Source: Actomonas aquatica
GTDB lineage: Bacteria > Verrucomicrobiota > Verrucomicrobiia > Opitutales > Opitutaceae
Direction of reading: 5' to 3'
Assembly (NCBI RefSeq): GCF_019679435.2
Contig: NZ_CP139781.1
Span: forward strand, 1-64,000
DNA: 64,000 nt
Shown here: positions 42,303 to 51,239 of the stretch, piece by piece
Position numbering within the stretch: the first letter of the stretch is position 1
How the letters are laid out: the number at the start of each line of letters is the position of its first letter
Made by a program: the position numbers and the translations under genes
The notes under the pieces: model-generated
Seen by the model: only the letters and a program-made list of their open reading frames with translations
Told to the model about the DNA's origin: nothing
The model's database searches: none

Positions 42303-44300
42303 ATGAAACCACGACACAACCCTCTGATCGCCCTGCTTGGCGTCCTCGCGCTGGGCTGGACGGCGTTGGCGCGGGCGGCTGCGCCCGTCACCGTGAGCGA
42401 AACCGACGCGCTCTACATCCTCGATAACGGGATCGTGCAGGCGAGCGTGGCGAAGGATTCGGGCGACCTTGTTTCGTTGCGCTACCGCGATCGCGAAATG
42501 TTGGCGACCTTCCTCAAGCCGGACGGCACGCCCGACCTCGAACGCGATCCGCCGGGTCACAACGTGAACGGCCTGAACCGCGGGTTCACCGATCACCAAT
42601 ATGGGTTTTGGTCCCACGATGCGATGGGACCGCGTGGGTCGGGCGAGGCAATTGCCCGCATCACCATCGACCCGGTGACGAACGGCGGCGCGCGCGCCGA
42701 GGTCTCGGTAAAAGGGATCGCGCAGGATCGTCTCATGGGCACGGGACCGGGCGTGCGCGGCGGCGCGGAGACGAAGGGGCAGTTTGCGGCCGATATTGAG
42801 ATCCGTTACGCGCTCGGGCGCGGGGAGGCGGGCGTCTACACCTATTGCCAGTTTGAGCATCCGGCGGATTACCCCACGACGGCCCTGGGCGAGGCGCGCT
42901 TCTGTGCGAAGTTGGCGGACTTTTTTGATTGGATGAGTGTCGCCGACGGGCCGCACCATCACAAAGCCTACCCCAAGGGGCTGCGTGAGGGGGACAAATA
43001 CGTTTACACCGTGCCGCAGGCGGAGAACCCGGCGTTTGGCTGGTCGAGCACGACGGAGAACGTGGGCTTCTGGTGCCTCAATGCCTCGATGGAATACATG
43101 AGTGGCGGACCGACCAAGGTGGAGTTTGCCGGGCATCGCGATACCAACGCGGTATCGGCGCCGTGTGTGTTGAACTACTGGCGCAGCAGCCACTACGGCG
43201 GCTCGGCGGTGGATGTCGCGGAGGGGGAACCCTGGGCGAAAGTGATCGGTCCGTTCATGCTTTATGTGAATGCCGGGACGACGCCGCAGGCGATGTTTGA
43301 CGACGCCAAAGCCAAGCAGCGCGAAGAGGCAGCGGCGTGGCCTTACGCGTGGGTCGAGGGCGTGGATTATCCACTCGCGGCCGAGCGCGGCACGGTGAGC
43401 GGACGCATCGTATTACACGATCCGCTGGCCCCGGCCGATGCTCCGGAAGTGAGCCGGTTGCGGGTGGGGCTCACGCAGACACCGTGGACCTCGCCCATCC
43501 CGGGGCGTGACGGCGAAGTGCGGGTGATCGGATGGCAACGGGACGCGAAACACTATCAGTTCTGGACCGAAGCCGAAGCGGACGGGCGATTTGAAATCGG
43601 TGCAGTGCGCCCCGGCACCTACACGTTGCGGGCCTTTGCCGATGGCGTGTTGGGCGAGCTGGCCGTGGCCGATGTAACGGTGGCGGCGGGCGATACCACG
43701 CTCGGCGATATCACGTGGACGCCGGTGCGACACGGGCGACAGCTCTGGGACATCGGCGTGCCAAATCGCAACGGCGCAGAGCTCTTTAAGGGTGAGGAGT
43801 TTTGGCGGCCGGACATCCCGCTGGTTTACGCGGAGCTGTTCCCTAACGACGTGACTTACGTGGTGGGGAAGAGCGACTACCGGCAGGATTGGTATTTCCA
43901 GCAAGTGCCGCACAACGAAGACCCGACCGTCGAGCCGCGGCCGTTTTGGGGCATTCGCGATGAAGGACGAGCGACGCCGTTTCGAGTTGTGTTCGACGTG
44001 GCGGAGGTTTCCGCCGGAGACGCGCATCTGCGGCTGGCGTTGTGTGGCACGGCGACGCGCTCGCTGGAGATTCGGCTGAACGACGAGATGCTCGGCACGA
44101 TCGATCTGCCGATGAGCGATGGGGCCATCGCGCGACACGGACGACAGGGGCTGTGGTATGAAACCGGACTGAGCTTCGATGCGGCCAAGCTGCAGCCGGG
44201 GCGCAACGAGCTGCAGATCATCGTGCCCGCCGGACCGATCAATGACGGCATCCTCTACGACTACGTGCGGCTCGAGGTGGAGAGCGGCGAAGAGACTTGA
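42303..44300 (+). CDS. Rhamnogalacturonan lyase-like protein (PL4 family)
   Basis: A 665-residue exported protein with a signal peptide at about 1-26 (LIALLGVLALGWTALARAAA). The catalytic beta domain covers about 27-360 (ILDNGIVQASVAKDSGDLVSLRYRDREML; ENVGFWCLNASMEYMSGGPTKVEF). A fibronectin-III-like domain follows at about 365-470 (GRIVLHDPLAPADAPEVSRLRVGL, FEIGAVRPGTYTLRAFADGVLGE). A CBM-like C-terminal domain occupies about 475-665 (LWDIGVPNRNGAELFKGEEF; RNELQIIVPAGPINDGILYDYVRLE). This three-domain order is that of PL4 rhamnogalacturonan lyases, which cleave the Rha-GalA backbone by beta-elimination. The stop overlaps an in-frame TTG of the next gene. Confidence 0.9.
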   Translation: MKPRHNPLIALLGVLALGWTALARAAAPVTVSETDALYILDNGIVQASVAKDSGDLVSLRYRDREMLATFLKPDGTPDLERDPPGHNVNGLNRGFTDHQYGFWSHDAMGPRGSGEAIARITIDPVTNGGARAEVSVKGIAQDRLMGTGPGVRGGAETKGQFAADIEIRYALGRGEAGVYTYCQFEHPADYPTTALGEARFCAKLADFFDWMSVADGPHHHKAYPKGLREGDKYVYTVPQAENPAFGWSSTTENVGFWCLNASMEYMSGGPTKVEFAGHRDTNAVSAPCVLNYWRSSHYGGSAVDVAEGEPWAKVIGPFMLYVNAGTTPQAMFDDAKAKQREEAAAWPYAWVEGVDYPLAAERGTVSGRIVLHDPLAPADAPEVSRLRVGLTQTPWTSPIPGRDGEVRVIGWQRDAKHYQFWTEAEADGRFEIGAVRPGTYTLRAFADGVLGELAVADVTVAAGDTTLGDITWTPVRHGRQLWDIGVPNRNGAELFKGEEFWRPDIPLVYAELFPNDVTYVVGKSDYRQDWYFQQVPHNEDPTVEPRPFWGIRDEGRATPFRVVFDVAEVSAGDAHLRLALCGTATRSLEIRLNDEMLGTIDLPMSDGAIARHGRQGLWYETGLSFDAAKLQPGRNELQIIVPAGPINDGILYDYVRLEVESGEET

Positions 44301-44317
44301 AAGCAAAGGATCTGATC

Positions 44318-47300
44318 ATGCGAAACTACCCTGTATTCACTCGCTGGGCACCGCTCGCGCTGCTGGCCCTCACCTTCGCGGCCCTCGCTGGTCGGGCGGA
44401 CGACGCTCCGGCGGAGGTGCCGACGCTCTTCATTGCTGGCGATTCGACCTCGGCCAACGGGAACCCGGTGGCGGTGGGGTGGGGGCGTATGCTGGGCGAC
44501 TATTTTGATCCGGCGGAAATCGCGGTCGTGAACGCCTCCCGCGGTGGCCGGAGCAGTCGCACGTTCGTGACCGAAGGGCATTGGGACAAGATGTTGGCGG
44601 ATGTTGGCGCCGGGGACGTGGTGCTGATCCAGTTCGGCCACAACGACGGTGGCCCGATCAATCACGAACGCATTGCCCGCGGGTCCCTGCCAGGGTTGGG
44701 GGACGAGACCGAAGAGATCGACAACCTGCAGACCGGGAAGCCGGAGACGGTGCATACCTTCGGTTGGTATATGCGCAAAATGATCGGCGACGTCCGGGCG
44801 AAGGAGGCGCAACCGATCCTGCTTTCGCTGACGGTGCGCAACTACTGGGACGACGGCGAAGTCGAGCGCGGTTCCGGCGACTACGGCACCTGGATTCGGG
44901 AGCTGGCGGAGGCGGAGCAGGTGCCGTTTATCGACCACACCAAACTGATCGCCGATCATTACGAAAAGCTCGGGCAGGAAACGGTGAACACCTTCTTCCC
45001 GCGCGATCACGTGCACAACGGCGAGGACGGTGCCCGGCTCAATGCGATGTTGGCGGTGAGCGGTCTCAAAGGCCTGCGCGAGCAGTGGATCGTGAACGGG
45101 CTCTCGCTCATGGGAAAAGTCATCCCGACGGCGGATCCGATCAACGTGTATGTGCCGCCGCAGCCGCCGCCCAAGGGCGGACCGCGCGAGGAGTTTCTAG
45201 CGTGGCTTAACCTGCCGGCGCCGGCCAGCGAGCTCCTGCCCACACTGTGGCTCATTGGCGACTCGACGGTGCGCAACGGTCGGGGCAACGGCTACGACGG
45301 CCAGTTTGGCTGGGGCGATCCGCTGGCGAAGTATTTTTATCCGTCGGGCATCAACGTGGTGAACCGCGCGGTGGGCGGCACGGGGGCTCGCACCTTCAAT
45401 GAACACTGGGCGGCGGTGCTTCCGCGTATCGAAGAAGGTGATACGGTGCTGATTCAGTTTGGCCACAACGACAACGGCTCGCGTGGGGCGCTGCCGGGCA
45501 TTGGCGAGGAGACGGAGGAGCGGAACAACGTGATTACGGGCGAGCCGGAAACGGTGCATACCTTTGGTTGGTATCTGCGCCGTTACATCGCCGAGATCCG
45601 GGAGCGCGGGGCGACGCCCATTCTTTGCACCCTAGTGCCGCGCAACCGTTGGGACGGTGATCACATCGTGCGGTCGTCGCAGGGGCATGCAGCGTGGACC
45701 CGCGCGGTGGCCGAGGCCGAGGGCGTGCCGTTGATCGATCTCTACGAGCGCCTCGCCCGGCACTACGACGTGCTGGGGCAGGAGGCGACGACGGCGTTGT
45801 TTGCCGACCGTGGCACACACACCAATTGGGAGGGAGCGGAGTTGGCGGCGCAGACCGTGGTGGACGGACTGCGGGCGCTGGAATCTAACCCGCTCGCGGG
45901 CGTGTTGCGGCCGGGGATGGGACCCGCGGGGCATCCGCTTTTTACCCGGGCCGAGCCGGATGGCACACCGCGGGTTTTTGGGTGGCGGGACGACCATTTT
46001 TATCTCGATGACGCGCCCATGCTGATCGCGGCCGGGGAGATGCACTTCGGCCGCGTGTTGCCGGAGGATTGGGAGCACCGCATTCGCCAGGCGAAGGCGA
46101 TGGGGCTGAACACGATGAGTTTTTATCTGTTCTGGAACCTCTGTGAACCGCGGGAAGGCGAGTTTGTGTTTGAGGGCATGAGTGACGTGCGGCGCATGCT
46201 GGAGTTGTGTGCGGAGAACGGCATGTGGGCCATTCTGCGGCCGGGGCCGTATTGCTGCGCGGAGGTGGAGTATGGCGGCATCCCGTGGTGGACGGCGCGG
46301 TATCCGGAGGTGCCGATCCGCACGAATCATCCACGTTATGTGGAGTGGAGTCGCCGCTACATCGAAAAGGTTTACGCGGAGGTCGAGGACCTGCAGGTCA
46401 CGCGCGGTGGGCCGTTGCTGATGGTGCAGATGGAAAACGAATACGGCATGGTGGCGCGGGGGAACAACGACTACCTGCAGACGTTGCACGGCATCTTCGT
46501 CGATGCCGGCTTTGAGGTGCCGCTGTTCACCTGCGATCCCTACTTTGCGCCGGAACGCGACTTTGGCATCAATCTGCCGGGCGTGCTGCGGGGACGCAAC
46601 GGACTCGATGATGCCAAGGACTTGGAGATGACCAAGGGCGTGATCGGATCCGATCCGGCGTTTTGCTCCGAACTCTATACCGCATGGTTCAGCGGTTGGG
46701 GCCAACCGCTCGCCACGCGGCACGCGTCGATCGAGCACATCGTGGATAAGACCGGCTTCCTTTTGGAAAACGACGTCTCGTTTTGTTACTACGTGGTGCA
46801 CGGCGGCACGACCTTTGGGTTCTTCAACGGCTGCAATGAATTCCTGCCGGTGCAGACCAGCTACGACTACAATGCGCCGATCGACGAGGCGGGGCGAGTG
46901 ACGGCCAAATACCACGCCCTGCGCGATGTATTGGCGGCGGGACTACAGCGGCAGCTGCCGCCGGTGCCGGAGGATCCGCCGGTCACGACGGTGGCGGAGT
47001 TTGCCCTGGAACCACTGGCGACGGTAGCCGACGTGTTGCCGAGCACGCCCACGCGCGTGGCGGACCATCCGGCGACGATGGAGGAGTTGGGGCAGGACTA
47101 CGGGTTTGTGTTGTATCGCAAAACCTTCCCAGACGGGCTGCGCGGTGAACTCGAGTTGCGCGATGCGCGCGATTACACGCTGGTGATGGTGAATGGGCGC
47201 ACGGTGGCGCAGGCGTTTGTGGGGCTCGGTCTCGACAGCAATCGCATCGCCTTGGACGAGGGCGGACCGGTGACCTTGGATCTGTTGGTCTACAACCTCG

Positions 47301-47803
47301 GTCGGATCAGCGTGATCACGAGTCAGCACACGCAGGAGCGGGCGCGCAAAGGACTCGATGGTGGGGCGTGGTTGGGCGGCGAGGAGGTGCTCGGCTGGGA
47401 GATGTTCAGTCTGCCACTGGCGAACGGCGTCGGCGCTGAGCGGGTGGGGGACGGGGCGATTCGAACCGACGGACCGACCATCTATCGCGGCACCTTCACG
47501 CCGGAGGGGCCGGGCGGCACTTTTCTTGATATGCGACAGTGGCGCTTCGGGGTGGCGTGGGTGAATGGTCACAACCTCGGCCGCATCTGGGAACGTGGGG
47601 CGCAGCGCAGTTTGTTTGTGCCGCGGCATTGGCTGCGGGCGGACGGCGAAAACGAGTTGATCGTGCTGGAGCTCGACGGGGTGCCAGCGCGGCCGGTCGT
47701 GTCGGGGGGCACCGAAATCATCACGGTGGAGCCGGAGCCTTTCCCGGTGCGCTTGGATCGGCGGCTACTGGAACCGCCACCGGCCGAAGCGACGGACATG
47801 TGA
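44318..47803 (+). CDS. Fusion of two rhamnogalacturonan acetylesterase-like SGNH domains and a GH35 beta-galactosidase
   Basis: A 1161-residue secreted protein with a signal peptide at about 1-28. SGNH domain 1 (about 34-255) has GDST (Ser43), FGHND (about 106-110) and DHVH (Asp230, His233). SGNH domain 2 (about 305-520) has GDST (Ser316), FGHND (about 381-385) and DRGTH (Asp497, His501). From about 545 a GH35 domain follows: LIAAGEMHFGRVLPEDW, acid/base Glu708 in QMENEYG and nucleophile Glu785 in FCSELYTAWF; beta-sandwich domains end the chain. It should deacetylate rhamnogalacturonan and release beta-galactose. The ATG at 44318 has AAGGA 8 bp upstream and precedes the signal peptide; a TTG at 44297 overlaps the PL4 stop. 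Confidence 0.9.
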   Translation: MRNYPVFTRWAPLALLALTFAALAGRADDAPAEVPTLFIAGDSTSANGNPVAVGWGRMLGDYFDPAEIAVVNASRGGRSSRTFVTEGHWDKMLADVGAGDVVLIQFGHNDGGPINHERIARGSLPGLGDETEEIDNLQTGKPETVHTFGWYMRKMIGDVRAKEAQPILLSLTVRNYWDDGEVERGSGDYGTWIRELAEAEQVPFIDHTKLIADHYEKLGQETVNTFFPRDHVHNGEDGARLNAMLAVSGLKGLREQWIVNGLSLMGKVIPTADPINVYVPPQPPPKGGPREEFLAWLNLPAPASELLPTLWLIGDSTVRNGRGNGYDGQFGWGDPLAKYFYPSGINVVNRAVGGTGARTFNEHWAAVLPRIEEGDTVLIQFGHNDNGSRGALPGIGEETEERNNVITGEPETVHTFGWYLRRYIAEIRERGATPILCTLVPRNRWDGDHIVRSSQGHAAWTRAVAEAEGVPLIDLYERLARHYDVLGQEATTALFADRGTHTNWEGAELAAQTVVDGLRALESNPLAGVLRPGMGPAGHPLFTRAEPDGTPRVFGWRDDHFYLDDAPMLIAAGEMHFGRVLPEDWEHRIRQAKAMGLNTMSFYLFWNLCEPREGEFVFEGMSDVRRMLELCAENGMWAILRPGPYCCAEVEYGGIPWWTARYPEVPIRTNHPRYVEWSRRYIEKVYAEVEDLQVTRGGPLLMVQMENEYGMVARGNNDYLQTLHGIFVDAGFEVPLFTCDPYFAPERDFGINLPGVLRGRNGLDDAKDLEMTKGVIGSDPAFCSELYTAWFSGWGQPLATRHASIEHIVDKTGFLLENDVSFCYYVVHGGTTFGFFNGCNEFLPVQTSYDYNAPIDEAGRVTAKYHALRDVLAAGLQRQLPPVPEDPPVTTVAEFALEPLATVADVLPSTPTRVADHPATMEELGQDYGFVLYRKTFPDGLRGELELRDARDYTLVMVNGRTVAQAFVGLGLDSNRIALDEGGPVTLDLLVYNLGRISVITSQHTQERARKGLDGGAWLGGEEVLGWEMFSLPLANGVGAERVGDGAIRTDGPTIYRGTFTPEGPGGTFLDMRQWRFGVAWVNGHNLGRIWERGAQRSLFVPRHWLRADGENELIVLELDGVPARPVVSGGTEIITVEPEPFPVRLDRRLLEPPPAEATDM

Positions 47804-47856
47804 ATGAGCATCGCTCCGGAGTTGCGCGATGATCCGGAGCGAACGAAGGTGGCGCG

Positions 47857-48780
47857 ATGTTACCCCTTACCCGCACCGCTTTTCGTTGTCTGATCCTTGG
47901 TTCGTGCCTTTGTGCCGCCGCGTGGGCGGCCGAGCCCTTGAAGGTGTTGTATTTCACCAAGTCCGCCGGCTGGGAGCACTCGGTGGTGAAGCGCGGCGAG
48001 CACGGCGAGCCGAGTCATTCCGAGCGGTTGCTTACGGCGCTGGGAGCGGCGCACGACATCGATTTCACCTTCAGCAAGGATGGCAGCCTGTTCTCGCCGG
48101 AGTATCTGGCGCAGTTCGACGTGGTGTTTTTCTACACCAGCGGAAACTTGGAGATGGTCGGCACGGATGGGAATCCGCCGATGAGTCCGGCGGGCAAACG
48201 GGCGCTCCTCGGTTGGGTGGCGGGCGGCGGCGGTTTTATGGCGGTGCACGCCGGCTCCGACTCGTTTCACACCTATGAGCGCTATGACGGGAATACGCCG
48301 CAGGATCAGCGCGGCTACCGTTATCAAAACAATGGGGAGGCGTCCGACCCTTACGTGAAGATGCTGGGAGGCGAGTTCATCAACCATGGCCCGCAACAAG
48401 AGGCGACGGCGCACATCATTGACCGGACGTTCCCGGGATTTGAGTCGCTGGAGGCGGAGCTCACGGTGCATGAGGAGTGGTATTCGCTGAAGGAGTTCTC
48501 CCCGATCAACCGCGTGCTGATGGTGCTCGATACCGAGGGCATGAAAGGCAGCGACTATGATCGGCCGGACTACCCGGTGGCATGGGCGAAGCCGTATGGC
48601 CAAGGCCGCGTCTATTATAACGCGATGGGGCATCGCGAGGACGTATGGGATGCCGACTACTATCAGCAGATGCTGGTCGGCGCCTTGCGTTGGCTGGGGC
48701 GTCGGGTCGACGCGGACCTCACGCCGAACCTGCTCGAGGTGGCTCCGGAAAGCAGCGTGTTGCCGCCGCCCCGGAGCTGA
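47857..48780 (+). CDS. ThuA domain-containing exported protein
   Basis: A 307-residue protein with signal peptide at about 1-25 (LILGSCLCAAAWA). The mature part is a ThuA-like, glutamine-amidotransferase-type fold: LKVLYFTKSAGWEHSVV (about 28-44), DVVFFYTSGNLEM, RALLGWVAGGGGFMAVHAGSDSFH (about 116-139), LGGEFINHGPQQEATAHI (about 169-186) and PVAWAKPYGQGRVYYNAMGHREDVW (about 241-265). ThuA proteins are linked to trehalose and other sugar use, but their reaction is not established. It follows the GH35 fusion by 53 bp and closes the pectin cluster. Confidence 0.9.
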   Translation: MLPLTRTAFRCLILGSCLCAAAWAAEPLKVLYFTKSAGWEHSVVKRGEHGEPSHSERLLTALGAAHDIDFTFSKDGSLFSPEYLAQFDVVFFYTSGNLEMVGTDGNPPMSPAGKRALLGWVAGGGGFMAVHAGSDSFHTYERYDGNTPQDQRGYRYQNNGEASDPYVKMLGGEFINHGPQQEATAHIIDRTFPGFESLEAELTVHEEWYSLKEFSPINRVLMVLDTEGMKGSDYDRPDYPVAWAKPYGQGRVYYNAMGHREDVWDADYYQQMLVGALRWLGRRVDADLTPNLLEVAPESSVLPPPRS

Positions 48781-48795
48781 GGCGGAGTTCGTCGT

Positions 48796-49281
48796 TCAGC
48801 CGGCGCGATCGGTGGAGTTGTTGCGCACGGTGGCCGCCATGATCGGCTTCACCACGCGGGTCTCCACGTCCTCCAGCCACGCCGCGAGGGCGGAATCCGC
48901 TGACGGGTCGAGTTCGAGCCAAGCCAGCGCTTCGGTGAGTGTGCGCACCGGGCGGGTTTCCACGCCGGCTTCGTCGGTGTAGCTCATGTGCATGCGCGCG
49001 AGGCCAAATTCGAGATCGGTGGGGGCGATCATGGCGCTCCTTTCGCCGACAAAATACCGATGGTAGCGCTTCTTCACGGCGGGCAGGCTGCGTGACTCTT
49101 CGAGTGACAGTTGCACGACCTGATTGTGGGCGTAGCGCACGATCTTATTCATGGGGCGATCGTAGCGGGAGTCCTGGCTCAATTCCTCGAAGTGTTGGCA
49201 CAGTTCGAGGAACGTAATGGTGCCGTAGCCAATAGTGTAGACCAGCTTGGCGGGCGCGTAGAATTCGCAAACGAAAGGCAT
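48796..49281 (-). CDS. Hypothetical protein
   Basis: A 161-residue soluble protein that begins MPFVCEFYAPAKLVYTIGYG. The segment TITFLELCQHFEELSQDSRYDRPMNKIVRYAHNQVVQLSLEESRSL and the later RTLTEALAWLELDPSADSALAAWLEDVE suggest a mixed alpha/beta domain; I recall no named family. The pattern (strand, helix with STAS-like spacing, strand) is compatible with a SpoIIAA/STAS-like fold, but that is a guess. The start at 49281 is chosen because the long upstream frame is arginine- and proline-rich read-through. It converges with the ThuA gene (15 bp apart). Confidence 0.7.
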   Translation of the reverse strand: MPFVCEFYAPAKLVYTIGYGTITFLELCQHFEELSQDSRYDRPMNKIVRYAHNQVVQLSLEESRSLPAVKKRYHRYFVGERSAMIAPTDLEFGLARMHMSYTDEAGVETRPVRTLTEALAWLELDPSADSALAAWLEDVETRVVKPIMAATVRNNSTDRAG

Positions 49282-49403
49282 GATCTCGCGGTGGGTAATA
49301 AATCCGGGGGAGTCGGCCCCGTGCCTTGCGTTTAACATCGGCGACGTCGCGCGGAGGTAAAGCGATTTGTGGGCGGCCGGGACGGGGCGGTCAGCCGGCG
49401 GCG

Positions 49404-49937
49404 TTACCCCTCGGGCGGTAGCTCGATCCAGTAACGCTGCACCCAGCAGTCGCGGTGGGGGGCCGGCACTTCGGAGTGCAGCACACCGCCGTTGCGCAGG
49501 ATGGTGCGGGCGGAGCCCTCGTTTTCGCGGTCGCAGGTGATCAGACAGCGGTGGATGCCGCGTCGGCGCGCCTCGGTTAGCGTGGCGGCGAGAATGGCGG
49601 TGGCATGGCCGCGGCGGCGGGCGGATGGGCGCACGCCGTAGCCGATGTGACCACCTTCGACGCGCAGGCTCGGCGTGAGCTCGTGCCGCAGATTGGAGAC
49701 GGCGACGACCTCGGTATCGTTTTCCACCAGCCAATAGCTGGAGTGGGCGACGAAACCGGCCGGGAGGTTTTCGCCGCGCTCACTGGCTTCGAGGCCGGCG
49801 AGGAATGCCGGGAAATCGTCGGTCGGAAAGGAAAGGGGAAAGGGAATGAGCGGCTCGTCGCGGGCTTTGAACTCGGCGATCAAGCCGAGGTAGGATTCGC
49901 GCCAGCGGGCGGACGGGCGTTCGAGGGTGGTGCTCAT
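49404..49937 (-). CDS. GNAT family N-acetyltransferase
   Basis: A 177-residue acetyltransferase. The N-terminus RWRESYLGLIAEFKARDEPLIPFPLSFPTDDFPAFLAGLE (about 11-50) is followed by the GNAT core: EVVAVSNLRHELTPSLRVEGGHIGYGVRPSARRRGHATAILAATLTEARRRGI (about 76-128), in which VRPSARRRGHAT is the acetyl-CoA loop (R/Q-x-x-G-x-G/A type). RCLITCDRENEGSARTILRNGGVL is the last conserved part. The acceptor is unknown. It lies 43 bp downstream of mnmA on the same strand. Confidence 0.9.
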   Translation of the reverse strand: MSTTLERPSARWRESYLGLIAEFKARDEPLIPFPLSFPTDDFPAFLAGLEASERGENLPAGFVAHSSYWLVENDTEVVAVSNLRHELTPSLRVEGGHIGYGVRPSARRRGHATAILAATLTEARRRGIHRCLITCDRENEGSARTILRNGGVLHSEVPAPHRDCWVQRYWIELPPEG

Positions 49938-49980
49938 GCAGAGGGGAACGGCAGCAGTCCGCGGGCCGACAAGCAGCGCG

Positions 49981-51111
49981 CTAGAGATAAACGCCGCCGC
50001 CGAGGAGGCGGGGACCGTCGTAGAGGGCGAGGATTTGGCCGGAGGCGAGACCGCGTTGCGGATCGCGGAAAGAGATGGTGGCAGCCGTCGGGTCGTCGGG
50101 ATCGGGGCTGAAGTGCAGCGGCACGCGCGGATCGCGGTAGCGCACTTTACCCTCAAGGTCGGTGGCGGTGGTGGGCGGGGTGGGGGTGTTCCAGCGCAGG
50201 CTGTGCACTTTGACCTCGGATTGATGCAGGCCGGGGGCGTCGGGGCCGTCAAAGGCGACGAGCAGGGCGCGATCGGCGGCGCGTTTGCCGACGACCACGT
50301 AAGCTTTGCCGTCGGTGTTGGAGGGGATGCCGATGCCGCGGCGTTGGCCGAGGGTGTAGAAATGCAGGCCGCGGTGTTCACCGAGCACGGTGTCGTCGGT
50401 GGCGCGCACGATGGGGCCGGGGGCGTCGGGCACGTATTCGCGCAGGAAGTCGGCCATCTTGATTTGACCGATGAAGCAGATGCCCTGGCTGTCCTTCTTG
50501 GTGGCGTTGGGCAGTCCGGCTTCGGCGGCGAGGCGACGCAGCTCGGGTTTTTGCAGGTGACCGATGGGGAAGCGGGCGAGGGCGAGCTGCGCCTGCGACA
50601 TGAGCGCGAGGAAGTAGGTTTGGTCCTTGTTGGGATCGGCGCCTTCGATGAGGGCGAAGGGACCGGCGGCGGCCGGGGAGCCGGGGTCGACGACCCCGGC
50701 TACAGCATCTAGGGGGCGGCGTTGGGCGTAGTGGCCGGTGGCGACGGCGTCGAAGCCGTGACCGCGGGCCCACTGGGCGAATACGCCGAACTTGATGTCG
50801 CGGTTGCACATCACATCGGGATTCGGCGTGAGGCCGCGTTGGTAGCCATCGAGCAGGTAGGCGACGACACGTTCGCGATACTCTTGCATCAGGTTGACCA
50901 CGCGAAACGGGATACCGAGGTGCTCGGCGACGGCGCGGGCGTCGGTGATGTCCTGCTGCCACGGACAATCGCCGATGATTTCGTCCTCGTTGATCCAATT
51001 CTTCATGTAAGCCGCTTCCACGTCGTAGCCCGCGCGCTGCAGTTGCAGGGCGGCGACGGCGCTGTCCACGCCGCCGGAGAGGGCGACCAGAATGCGGGAG
51101 GAGGAGGACAT
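49981..51111 (-). CDS. mnmA: tRNA-specific 2-thiouridylase MnmA
   Basis: A 376-residue enzyme that thiolates uridine 34 of Glu, Gln and Lys tRNAs. The PP-loop is [18 protein letters not shown] (about 7-24). The catalytic cysteines lie in [13 protein letters not shown] (about 97-109) and QGICFIG (near 205-211). VRYRDPRVP and the C-terminal [14 protein letters not shown] follow. Between GHYAQRR and [10 protein letters not shown], where other MnmA proteins have a short loop, the segment [18 protein letters not shown] is encoded by a dispersed palindromic repeat (50681-50710). The reading frame stays open, so the enzyme is probably functional. Confidence 0.95.
   Translation of the reverse strand: MSSSSRILVALSGGVDSAVAALQLQRAGYDVEAAYMKNWINEDEIIGDCPWQQDITDARAVAEHLGIPFRVVNLMQEYRERVVAYLLDGYQRGLTPNPDVMCNRDIKFGVFAQWARGHGFDAVATGHYAQRRPLDAVAGVVDPGSPAAAGPFALIEGADPNKDQTYFLALMSQAQLALARFPIGHLQKPELRRLAAEAGLPNATKKDSQGICFIGQIKMADFLREYVPDAPGPIVRATDDTVLGEHRGLHFYTLGQRRGIGIPSNTDGKAYVVVGKRAADRALLVAFDGPDAPGLHQSEVKVHSLRWNTPTPPTTATDLEGKVRYRDPRVPLHFSPDPDDPTAATISFRDPQRGLASGQILALYDGPRLLGGGVYL
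50681..50711 (-). repeat. Palindromic repeat inserted in frame within mnmA
   Basis: The perfect inverted repeat CCGGGGTCG-A-CGACCCCGG (50681-50699) is followed by CTACAGCAT. Relatives with the shared CCGGCTACAGCA end lie in gaps at 11133-11161 and, inverted, at 4666-4692. Here it encodes residues near 133-144 of MnmA. Confidence 0.7.
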
Positions 51112-51239
51112 GGTGGCAGGCTTCCAACTAAGTTTGCGGGGCGTAAACCCTCAAATAGCGAATGGTATAACTCCGCGGGAGATTTGCGCCTTGAGCGATG
51201 CATGGCTTGTTCGATGCTAAGCGGCCCTCCGTCCGACCT

